From: SLSG01 sp964477035
GTDB lineage: Bacteria; Bacteroidota; Bacteroidia; Bacteroidales; UBA7960
DNA length: 64,000 bases
Assembly: GCA_964477035.1 (NCBI GenBank)
Contig: CAYZCW010000006.1
Location: forward strand, 1-64,000
Reading direction: 5' to 3'
How positions within the stretch are numbered: position 1 is the stretch's first letter; each line of letters opens with the position of its first letter. A program made the position numbers and the translations under genes. Below are positions 17,251-24,358 of the stretch, one piece after another. A model generated the notes under the pieces. It had not been told where the DNA came from. It ran no database searches and was given only the letters and a program-made list of their open reading frames with translations.

Positions 17251-17949
17251 ATGGGACCGTTCAGAAACTGGTGGTGGAAATTTGCCGGACTTGCCCTGCT
17301 GTTTTATGTGGTGGCAGGGGGGTTCCTTTTTGATGTCCCCCAGCTGCCCGTGGTCCGGGAGTCCATCCGGAATATTTATTTTCACGTGGGCATGTGGTTT
17401 TCCATGATGTTCATTCTGGCTGTCTCCCTGGTTTTCAGCATGCGGTATCTCAGGCACGCCCGCCCGGAGGATGATCTGAAGGCCCTGGCGGCCGTCAAGA
17501 CGGGCCTCGTCTTCGGCTTCCTGGGGCTGCTCACCGGCATGGTGTGGGCCCATTTTACCTGGGGACGGTTCTGGGTGAATGACCCCAAGCTGAACGGTGC
17601 CGTGGTGGGCCTGCTGGCCTACCTGGCCTACCTGGTTTTACGGGGATCTGTAGAAGGCGAGCAGAAACGTGGCCGCCTGGCTGCCGTGTACAACCTGTTC
17701 GCTTTTGTGTTGTATTTTGTGTTCATCATGATCCTGCCGCGCTTGGGGGTCTCCTCCATCCATCCGGGGACCGACGGGAACCCTGCCCTGGCGACCGGGG
17801 ATCTGGACCCGGCCATGCGGAAGGTGTTTTTCCCCGCCATCATGGCCTGGTTCATCATGGCATGGTGGGTGTTCACCGTGTTCTGCAGGATCGACCGGCT
17901 GCGCTACAGGGTACAGGAATTATTGGAAAATGAACCGACATGGAAATAA
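17251..17949 (+). CDS. ccmC: cytochrome c maturation protein CcmC
   Basis: 232 residues, six membrane segments. The family's tryptophan-rich periplasmic loop is present as GMVWAHFTWGRFWVNDPKLN (about residues 90-110), with His residues in flanking loops (YFHVGMW; SSIHPGTDG) that would ligate heme. CcmC passes heme to CcmE. It begins 3 bases after ccmB and overlaps the start of ccmD by 10 bases, indicating tight coupling. Confidence 0.94.
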   Translation: MGPFRNWWWKFAGLALLFYVVAGGFLFDVPQLPVVRESIRNIYFHVGMWFSMMFILAVSLVFSMRYLRHARPEDDLKALAAVKTGLVFGFLGLLTGMVWAHFTWGRFWVNDPKLNGAVVGLLAYLAYLVLRGSVEGEQKRGRLAAVYNLFAFVLYFVFIMILPRLGVSSIHPGTDGNPALATGDLDPAMRKVFFPAIMAWFIMAWWVFTVFCRIDRLRYRVQELLENEPTWK

Positions 17950-18167
17950 CGGAGGATAAAATGGGCGTTGTGGTGCTGGTGGTTGCCATCATCCTTGCCG
18001 GGCTGGCCTTGTTTTTGTTTTACCTGGAGCGCAGGCTTCACAAAGCCGAACGCGACATCCATGCCCTGGGACGGGAAGGCCGGCCCCAGGCTGCCGGCAG
18101 TCAAAACCCACCGGAAGGGCAGGCCCATTCAGGCAGCCTGCCGGATGAAACCCATAGGATACGATGA
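17940..18167 (+). CDS. ccmD: CcmD-like small membrane protein
   Basis: 75 residues (68 if it starts at the ATG at 17961). One membrane helix (VVVLVVAIILAGLALFLFYL) is followed by a charged helix ERRLHKAERDI, the pattern of CcmD, which helps release holo-CcmE from CcmABC. The call rests on topology and on position between ccmC and ccmE; its end overlaps the ccmE start (ATGA). Confidence 0.75.
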   Translation: MEITEDKMGVVVLVVAIILAGLALFLFYLERRLHKAERDIHALGREGRPQAAGSQNPPEGQAHSGSLPDETHRIR

Positions 18168-18583
18168 GAAAAACACAGCTGGCCGGCCTCTTGTTTGTTG
18201 TGGTTGCCACCGGCGCCATCATCAGCACGGTCTATAATGCCGATACGTACGCCGATTTTGAACAGGCCAGGGAGCATCCCGGCAGGGAATTTCATATCAT
18301 CGGGGCGTTGCTGCGCGACCTTCCCATCGAGGAGAGGCTGGTGGATCAAACCCTGCTGACAACCTTTTCCATGGTCGACCACCAGGGGTACCAGGCGGAA
18401 GTGACCTATTTCGGGGCCAAACCACAGGATTTTGAGAAGTCGGACCAGGTGGTGCTCATCGGCCGGTACGACGGTGAACGTTTCGTAGCCAGCAGCCTCC
18501 TGCTGAAATGCCCCTCCAAATACAACCCGGAAAGCCTCCAGCCGGAAGCATTCGGAACCACCACCCACGAGGGGGGACATTAA
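18164..18583 (+). CDS. ccmE: heme chaperone CcmE, Cys-type
   Basis: 139 residues: one N-terminal anchor (10-24) and a small OB-fold domain in the periplasm (VYNADTYADFEQA...FHIIGALL). In classical CcmE the heme is bound covalently by His in HxxxY; here the corresponding place reads LLLKCPSKYNPE, Cys116 with Tyr120, i.e. CxxxY. Cys-type CcmE proteins are known from some other lineages. It is the last gene of the ccmBCDE cluster; no ccmF, ccmG or ccmH lies here. Its TAA shares the four bases TTAA with the stop codon of the convergent LpxD paralogue. Confidence 0.88.
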   Translation: MRKTQLAGLLFVVVATGAIISTVYNADTYADFEQAREHPGREFHIIGALLRDLPIEERLVDQTLLTTFSMVDHQGYQAEVTYFGAKPQDFEKSDQVVLIGRYDGERFVASSLLLKCPSKYNPESLQPEAFGTTTHEGGH

Positions 18584-19512
18584 CGGTCCGGATCACGGAA
18601 AGAAGACGACCGGCTTCTCAGGATGGCCATGTCGCGGAACACCTCCCGGGCCGGTCGGGCGGGGAAGCCCGCATAGGTCTTGCCTCCTTCGAGCGACTTG
18701 GTCACGCCCGACTGCCCCAGGACGACCGCTCCCTTGCCGATCTTCAGGTCTTTCTGAACCCCCACCTGCCCCCAGAGAATGACGTCATCCTCTATGACGG
18801 TGCAGCCCGCCACACCCACCTGGGCCGCAAACAGGCAGTTTTCGCCCACGATGGTGTCGTGACCGATGTGAATCTGGTTGTCCAGTTTTGAGCCGCGGCC
18901 GATGCTTGTGTCCCCTGTCGAGCCGCGGTCGATCGTGCAGCAGGACCCGATCTCCACATGGTCTCCGATGACAACCCGTCCGCCGGATACCAGCTTGTCG
19001 TACCCCCACTGCCTGCGTTTAAAATAGAGGGCGTCGCTTCCGATGACCGTTCCGGAATGGATGATGACGTGGTCTCCGATCACGCAATGATCATACAGGC
19101 TCACGTTGGCATGGATCAGGCAGTGGCTGCCAATGACCACGTGGTTGCCGATGAATACACCCGGCTGTATGACCGTTCCCTGACCGATTTGGGCCGTGGG
19201 ACTGATCATGGCGGCGGCGGGTTCAAAGGGACGGAACTTGTTGATCAGGAAGACAAAGTCACGGAACGGATCGTCCGAAAACAACAGGCCCTTGCCATCG
19301 GGTGCCTCCATGCGCTGGTTGATCAGGATGGCTGAGGCCGGGGATCCCAGGGCTTTCTCATAGTACTTCGGATGGTCCACAAAACTCAGGTCTCCCGGCC
19401 CGACCATGTGGATCTCGTTGATGCCGGTGACCAGTGCATCCGGGTCGCCCTGGAAATCCACCTGGATCAGGGCGGCCAGCCGGCTCAGGCTGATGGGCGG
19501 GTTGAGGAGCAT
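18580..19512 (-). CDS. LpxD-like acyltransferase, second paralogue
   Basis: 310 residues. An N-terminal uridine-binding-like domain (about 1-100, LSFVDHPKYYEKALGSPASA) is followed by left-handed beta-helix hexapeptide repeats (about 105-260). The catalytic-type His is in QIHIGHDTIVGEN, matching the LpxD active site. It is the last gene of the minus-strand lpx run, 10 bases after efp. The true LpxD of the pathway is more likely the longer protein at 23111-24145; this paralogue may use another acyl chain or sugar substrate. Confidence 0.85.
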   Translation of the reverse strand: MLLNPPISLSRLAALIQVDFQGDPDALVTGINEIHMVGPGDLSFVDHPKYYEKALGSPASAILINQRMEAPDGKGLLFSDDPFRDFVFLINKFRPFEPAAAMISPTAQIGQGTVIQPGVFIGNHVVIGSHCLIHANVSLYDHCVIGDHVIIHSGTVIGSDALYFKRRQWGYDKLVSGGRVVIGDHVEIGSCCTIDRGSTGDTSIGRGSKLDNQIHIGHDTIVGENCLFAAQVGVAGCTVIEDDVILWGQVGVQKDLKIGKGAVVLGQSGVTKSLEGGKTYAGFPARPAREVFRDMAILRSRSSSFRDPDR

Positions 19513-19522
19513 GCAGCAGGAA

Positions 19523-20086
19523 TTACTTGACGCGTTCTGAGTAGGTGTTTGTCCGGGTGTCGACGCGGATTTTCTCTCCTGTCTCTATGAACAGGGGCAC
19601 GTTGACCACGGCCCCGGTTTCCATGGTGGCGGGCTTCAGGGTATTGGTCGCCGTGTCTCCCTTGACGCCGGGCTCGGAATACACTACCTCCAGATCGACA
19701 AAGGGGGGCAACTCACAGCTAAGGGGGGTCTCGGTATCGGCGTGGTAGACGATCTCCACTTCCTGTCCTTCTTTCAGCAAACCGGGCGCATTGATCAGCT
19801 CCTCCGTGATCATGACCTGTTCAAAGGTCTCCGCATGCATGAAGTGGTAGCCGGTATCGTCCTTGTAAAGGTATTGGTAGGGACGTCTTTCCACCCGGGC
19901 GATCTGGATTTTAACCCCTGCATTGAAGGTGTTTTGCAGGACCTTCCCGGTTTTGAGGTTTTTCAGTTTGGTGCGTACGAAAGCGCCGCCCTTGCCGGGC
20001 TTGACATGTTGAAATTCGGTGATGACATAGAGGTCGTTGTTGAACTCTATGCACAGGCCGTTACGGAAATCTGCGGTGGTTGGCAT
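19523..20086 (-). CDS. efp: translation elongation factor P
   Basis: 187 residues, three beta-barrel domains. The loop that carries the modified residue reads VKPGKGGAF, with the Lys at about residue 32-33, the type modified by EpmA/B or left bare depending on lineage. EF-P relieves ribosome stalling at polyproline. The C-terminal signature region DTATNTLKPATMETGAVV is present. Start chosen at the ATG at 20086 (MPTTADFRNGLCIEF); the longer frame to 20152 is unlikely because a -7 element lies between. Confidence 0.96.
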   Translation of the reverse strand: MPTTADFRNGLCIEFNNDLYVITEFQHVKPGKGGAFVRTKLKNLKTGKVLQNTFNAGVKIQIARVERRPYQYLYKDDTGYHFMHAETFEQVMITEELINAPGLLKEGQEVEIVYHADTETPLSCELPPFVDLEVVYSEPGVKGDTATNTLKPATMETGAVVNVPLFIETGEKIRVDTRTNTYSERVK

Positions 20087-20114
20087 GCAATGGTCGGTTT
20101 TATAAAAAGGGCTA

Positions 20115-20122
20115 CAAAAATA
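20115..20122 (-). promoter_or_regulatory. -7 promoter element for efp
   Basis: Minus-strand TATTTTTG (plus CAAAAATA), 28 bases before the efp ATG at 20086. It suggests efp and the LpxD paralogue can be transcribed separately from the upstream lpx genes. Confidence 0.5.
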
Positions 20123-20156
20123 TAAAAAAACCTGATGATGTGTCCTCCCCATGCAA

Positions 20157-20777
20157 TTATTTCGGAAGGTCCAGGTTGATCAGGCTTTGTGTTTCAGGGT
20201 ATTCCAGGGGGTTGTGGTTGGAGGCCACGACAAGGGTCCTTCCTGTGGCATGGGCCTGCACCAGCTCGTGGTACCAGGCCACCCCTTCACTGTCCAGGTG
20301 GCTGCAGGGCTCGTCCAGGAGAACAAGCCGGGATGATCCCAGCAAGGCAAGGAGGAGCTTGGCACGCTGCTTCATGCCGGAAGAGTATTGTCGGATGGGT
20401 TTGTTGTAATGGCCGGCCATGCCGGACAGGCCAATGACTTCCTCCGCACGCAGCCCCCCGACAAATGGCCTGAACTTTTGCTGGAAACGGACGGCTTCCT
20501 CCAGGGAGAACTCCTCGATCAACTCCAGGGAGGGGGAGGCCATGGTCACGTGGCGGAAGACGGCTTCCGGCGAAATCTCCCGTCCTCCCACTGCCCATCG
20601 GATGGTGCCCTCCGTAGGGGTCTGGAAGGCTGAGAGCATGAGAAGCAAGGTGGATTTCCCGCTGCCGTTGCGGCCGGTGACTGCATGCCGCACACCGCTT
20701 TCCAGCCTGGCATGGAGGTCCCTGATGACCCACTTCCGGTCGAACTTTTTTCCCGCAGAAATCAGCCTAATTTCCAT
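20157..20777 (-). CDS. ABC transporter ATPase, CcmA-like
   Basis: 206 residues, a complete but minimal nucleotide-binding domain. Walker A is GRNGSGKST (about 34-42), the signature is YSSGMKQR (diverged from LSGGQ), Walker B is LVLLDEP and the switch His is in VASNHNP. Size, the SSGMKQR signature and the absence of any fused membrane part resemble CcmA, and the cluster 1.6 kb away holds ccmBCDE without an ATPase, so this is a good candidate for the missing CcmA. It lies between lpxA (16 bases) and efp on the minus strand. An alternative is an ATPase for lipid or polysaccharide export. Confidence 0.85.
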   Translation of the reverse strand: MEIRLISAGKKFDRKWVIRDLHARLESGVRHAVTGRNGSGKSTLLLMLSAFQTPTEGTIRWAVGGREISPEAVFRHVTMASPSLELIEEFSLEEAVRFQQKFRPFVGGLRAEEVIGLSGMAGHYNKPIRQYSSGMKQRAKLLLALLGSSRLVLLDEPCSHLDSEGVAWYHELVQAHATGRTLVVASNHNPLEYPETQSLINLDLPK

Positions 20778-20793
20778 GCAAGCGTCCCGGACA

Positions 20794-21582
20794 CTACTTT
20801 TCCTTGTAAGAATAACCCTTCATGATGCCCCTTCTTGAGGTGCTGATGAATGAGATGATCTCATCGCGTTCAGGAGTGGCCGGCATTTCCGTTTCGATAT
20901 AGGTCACGGCCTGGCTCACGTTTTTGTTTTTAAGGTAGATTACCCGGTAGATGTCCTGGATCTCATTGATCTTTTCGCTTGAAAACCCCCGGCGGCGAAG
21001 CCCGATGCTGTTGACGCCGACAAATGACAGGGGGTCCCTTGCAGCCTTGGTGTAAGGGGGGACGTCTTTCCGGATGAGAGACCCTCCGGAGATCATCACA
21101 TGCGCCCCGATGTTGACGAACTGGTGGACGGCCGACAAGCCGCCGACAATGGCAAAATCATCAATCCGGATATGCCCTGCCAGGTTGACGGCATTGGCCA
21201 GGATGCAATGGTTTCCGATGCTGCAGTCATGTGCCACATGCACATAGGCCATCAGCAAACAATGGCTGCCGACCACGGTCTTCAGGTTGGCCTTGGTGCC
21301 GCGGTTGATGGTGACGAACTCCCGGATGGTGGTGTTGTCGCCGACCTCCACGGTGGTCTCCTCCCCGTCGAACTTCAGGTCCTGGGGAATGGCGCTGATC
21401 ACGGCCCCTGGAAAGATGCGGCAGTTTTTGCCGATCCGGGCCCCTTCCATGATGGTGACATTGGACCCGATCCAGCTTCCTTCGCCGATTTCCACGTTCT
21501 TGTGAATGGTGACAAAAGGTTCGATGACCACATTGCGGGCGATTTTTGCCTGCGGATGGACGTATGCTAAAGGTTGGTTCAT
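20794..21582 (-). CDS. lpxA: UDP-N-acetylglucosamine acyltransferase LpxA
   Basis: 262 residues, first enzyme of lipid A synthesis. Hexapeptide-repeat beta-helix (about 5-185) with the catalytic His118 in HVAHDCSIGN, plus the family's FVTINRGT and the C-terminal helical domain starting GLRRRGFSSEKI. It follows the lpxC-fabZ fusion by 16 bases. All expected motifs are present. Confidence 0.96.
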   Translation of the reverse strand: MNQPLAYVHPQAKIARNVVIEPFVTIHKNVEIGEGSWIGSNVTIMEGARIGKNCRIFPGAVISAIPQDLKFDGEETTVEVGDNTTIREFVTINRGTKANLKTVVGSHCLLMAYVHVAHDCSIGNHCILANAVNLAGHIRIDDFAIVGGLSAVHQFVNIGAHVMISGGSLIRKDVPPYTKAARDPLSFVGVNSIGLRRRGFSSEKINEIQDIYRVIYLKNKNVSQAVTYIETEMPATPERDEIISFISTSRRGIMKGYSYKEK

Positions 21583-21598
21583 TGGGTGTGACTTGGGA

Positions 21599-22993
21599 TT
21601 ATTGTTTCTTGCCGATCTGGGCCATGAGTTCCGCTTCCATCACGAGCCTGTTCCCCACATAGGCCATGCCTTTCATGTGGCAGATGCCGCGCCGGATGGG
21701 ACTGATCAGGTTGAGTCTGAACAGCAGGGTATCCCCCGGGACGATCTTCTGCTTGAAGCGGACGTTGTCGATTCGCAGGAAGTAGGTGTAGTAATCCCCC
21801 GGATCATCCACCGTGGAGAGGACCAGTATCCCTCCCGTCTGCGCCATGGCCTCTACGGCAAGGACTCCGGGCATCACGGGTTCATCCGGGAAATGACCGG
21901 TGAAGAAGGCCTCGTTCATGGTCACATTTTTCAGTCCCACGACATGGGATTCGCCCACTTCGATGATCTTGTCCACCAGCAGGAAGGGCGGCCTGTGGGG
22001 GAGCATGCGCTGGATGTCGTTGACGTCGTATACGGCCGGGACGTTGGGATCATAAACCGGGACCTGTTGTTGCTGCCCCTGCTCCCTGATTTGCCTGATC
22101 AGTTCCTTGGCAAACAATACATTGGAGGCATGCCCCGGTTTGCTTGCGATGATGTGTGCCTTCAGGGGCCTTCCCACCAGGCTCAGGTCTCCGACGATGT
22201 CGAGGAGCTTATGCCTCGCGGGCTCGTTGGGGAAGTACATGTCCAGGTTGTTCAGGATGCCCTCCCGCTTTACTTCGACCGTTTCCCGGTTGAACAACCT
22301 GGCCAGCCGGTTGAGCTCCTCCTGCTTCACGGGGCGGTCCACAAACACGATGGCGTTACTCAGGTCCCCTCCCTTGATCAGGTTCTGCTTCAGCAGGAAC
22401 TCCAGCTCGTGAAGGAACACGAAAGTCCTGCATGGGGCAATGTCCGTGGGAAACTTTTCGATCTTGTCCAGGCTGGCATGCTGGTGGCCGAGGACCTTCG
22501 ACTGGTAGTCTATCAGGCAGGTAATCCGGTAGTTGTCGGAAGGAAGGGCGATGAATTCGCAGTCTTTTTCCTCATGGTAAAAGCGGATGGGCTCGCGCAC
22601 CTCATACGGAATCCGGGTAGCCTCCTGTTCCACGGTCCCGGCCTTGCTGAGGGCCTCCGTGAAGAACCTGCTGCTGCCATCCAGGATGGGGACTTCCGGG
22701 CAGTCGAGTTCGATGAATACATTGTCTATGCCAAGCCCCGTACAGGCCGCCAGGGCGTGTTCCACCGTGGCCACCCGGATCCCGTTCTTTTCGAGGGTGG
22801 TTCCCCGGGAGGTGTCGGAAACATACAGGGCGCTGGCCTCGACCAGGGCGTCCGGGCCGATGTCTGTGCGAACGAAGACGATCCCGGTGTCCTCCGGGGC
22901 CGGTTTGAATGTCAGCCTGACAATCCGGCCGGAGTGAAGCCCGACCCCGGATACGGAGGCGGGTTTTTTGATGGTTTGCTGTTTAATGCTCAT
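21599..22993 (-). CDS. lpxC-fabZ: bifunctional LpxC deacetylase / FabZ dehydratase
   Basis: 464 residues, a fusion typical of Bacteroidota. The N-terminal part (1 to about 310) is UDP-3-O-acyl-GlcNAc deacetylase: GVGLHSGRIV near the start, GSSRFF, and zinc ligands in HKLLDIVGDL. The C-terminal part (about 320-464) is beta-hydroxyacyl-ACP dehydratase: HRPPFLLVDKI and the active-site GHFPDEPVMPGVLAVEAMAQ with catalytic His and Glu. It joins a committed step of lipid A synthesis to fatty acid elongation in one chain. It lies between lpxD and lpxA. Confidence 0.97.
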   Translation of the reverse strand: MSIKQQTIKKPASVSGVGLHSGRIVRLTFKPAPEDTGIVFVRTDIGPDALVEASALYVSDTSRGTTLEKNGIRVATVEHALAACTGLGIDNVFIELDCPEVPILDGSSRFFTEALSKAGTVEQEATRIPYEVREPIRFYHEEKDCEFIALPSDNYRITCLIDYQSKVLGHQHASLDKIEKFPTDIAPCRTFVFLHELEFLLKQNLIKGGDLSNAIVFVDRPVKQEELNRLARLFNRETVEVKREGILNNLDMYFPNEPARHKLLDIVGDLSLVGRPLKAHIIASKPGHASNVLFAKELIRQIREQGQQQQVPVYDPNVPAVYDVNDIQRMLPHRPPFLLVDKIIEVGESHVVGLKNVTMNEAFFTGHFPDEPVMPGVLAVEAMAQTGGILVLSTVDDPGDYYTYFLRIDNVRFKQKIVPGDTLLFRLNLISPIRRGICHMKGMAYVGNRLVMEAELMAQIGKKQ

Positions 22994-23110
22994 GGGGAGT
23001 CATTGGTATGGCACCGGGCTTTAGCGAAACATGCCCCGCCCGTGGGTTTCATGGCAAAGATAAATCAAATTTTCAGAACCGTGGCCGGCCGTCTAGGGGA
23101 GCGGGGGCTG

Positions 23111-24145
23111 TCAGCCTTCACGGCCTTTTTTCAGGGCCGCCTCCAGCTGGTCAATTCTATCCACGATCTTTTCCAGGTTGCGGAAATGGATGAAGGACTT
23201 TCTGAACCTCGTGGCTTCGATCGCAGGGGCGCCCATGACCACCTGACCGTCCCTGACGTGCCCGCTGACACCGGACTGTGCCGCTATTTTCACCTGATCT
23301 CCGATGTTCAGGTGACCGGATATGCCCACCTGTCCGCCGATCATGCAGTTGCGGCCGATCTTGGTGGAGCCTGCCACCCCGGTTTGTCCGGCCATGACGG
23401 TGTTTTCCCCCACCACCACATTGTGTCCGATCTGGATCAGGTTGTCCAGCTTCACGCCCTTGCAGATCCGGGTCGAGCCGAGGGTGGCCCTGTCAATGGC
23501 CGTGCCTGCCCCGACCTCCACCCCGTCTTCGATGACCACATTCCCGATCTGTTCCACTTTTCTGAACCCGTTGCCTCCCTCCGGCGCGAAGCCGAATCCA
23601 TCGGCCCCGATCACCGCATTGGAATGGATGGTGCAATCCTTTCCGATGACTGTGTGGTCATAGATCCGCACCCCGGGGTGGATGACCGTATGGTCCCCGA
23701 TCTCTACCTGGCTTCCGATGGTGCACTGGGAGTGGATTTTAACGCCTTTCCCAAGCCGGGTCTGTTCCCCGACGGAAGTGAATTCGCCCACGTAAGCGTC
23801 CTCCCCGACTTCGACCCCATCCGACAAAAAAGCCAGGGGGGATACCCCCTTTTTTTCCGGGCGGCTTTTTTTGTATAACTCCAGCAGTTTTGCCAGGGAT
23901 GCATAGGGGTCGCTGACCCGGATGATGGTGCAGGGCAGCGGGCTCTCGGGCTGAAAGGAATGGCTGACCAGGACAATGGAAGCCCCCGTGGTGTATATGT
24001 ACTGGGTATAGGCCGGGTTGGAAAGGAAGGTGATGGTTCCGGGACCGGCTTCTTCAATTTTGGCCACCCGGCTGACCGTGGCCAGGGGGTCGCCTTCAAC
24101 CATTCCGTCCAGAAATCTCGCGATTTGTTCAGCTGTAAACTCCAT
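23111..24145 (-). CDS. lpxD: UDP-3-O-(3-hydroxyacyl)glucosamine N-acyltransferase LpxD
   Basis: 344 residues from the ATG at 24145 (MEFTAEQIARFLDG), the conserved LpxD start; the frame extends to 24229 but that part has no homologous look. An N-terminal uridine-binding domain (1-100, TITFLSNPAY) precedes the beta-helix; the active-site His is in IQIGHNVVVGEN and HSNAVIGADGFGFAPEG is typical of LpxD. The C-terminal helix FRNLEKIVDRIDQLEAAL is short. First gene of the lpx operon, divergent from porX. Confidence 0.96.
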   Translation of the reverse strand: MEFTAEQIARFLDGMVEGDPLATVSRVAKIEEAGPGTITFLSNPAYTQYIYTTGASIVLVSHSFQPESPLPCTIIRVSDPYASLAKLLELYKKSRPEKKGVSPLAFLSDGVEVGEDAYVGEFTSVGEQTRLGKGVKIHSQCTIGSQVEIGDHTVIHPGVRIYDHTVIGKDCTIHSNAVIGADGFGFAPEGGNGFRKVEQIGNVVIEDGVEVGAGTAIDRATLGSTRICKGVKLDNLIQIGHNVVVGENTVMAGQTGVAGSTKIGRNCMIGGQVGISGHLNIGDQVKIAAQSGVSGHVRDGQVVMGAPAIEATRFRKSFIHFRNLEKIVDRIDQLEAALKKGREG

Positions 24146-24246
24146 AAGGGATTGCGGTTGTTTGTTTGCAGGGGTACAGCCCGGACGGGCCGGACAGTCT
24201 TCGGGCAAATTTTGGTGAATGCGGTTCAAATATCGGTATTTTTCGC

Positions 24247-24254
24247 TAAATTTG
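24247..24254 (+). promoter_or_regulatory. candidate -7 element for porX
   Basis: TAAATTTG matches TAnnTTTG. It would leave a leader of about 100 bases before the porX ATG at 24359. No -33 match at normal distance. Confidence 0.4.
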
Positions 24255-24358
24255 TTTCACCTCGTTGATGATATATTATCCAGGGCATTATTTACGTTTG
24301 AAAGATGGGTGAGCCGGCCACATTCCGGTTCGTTTTTTAATGACCAAATAGAATCTGC

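Noticed and set aside
21506..23878. 790-codon open frame on the plus strand opposite lpxC-fabZ and lpxD
   Set aside because: It mirrors two well-identified genes, has a His/Asp/Pro-rich composition typical of antisense frames in GC-rich DNA and no recognisable motif.
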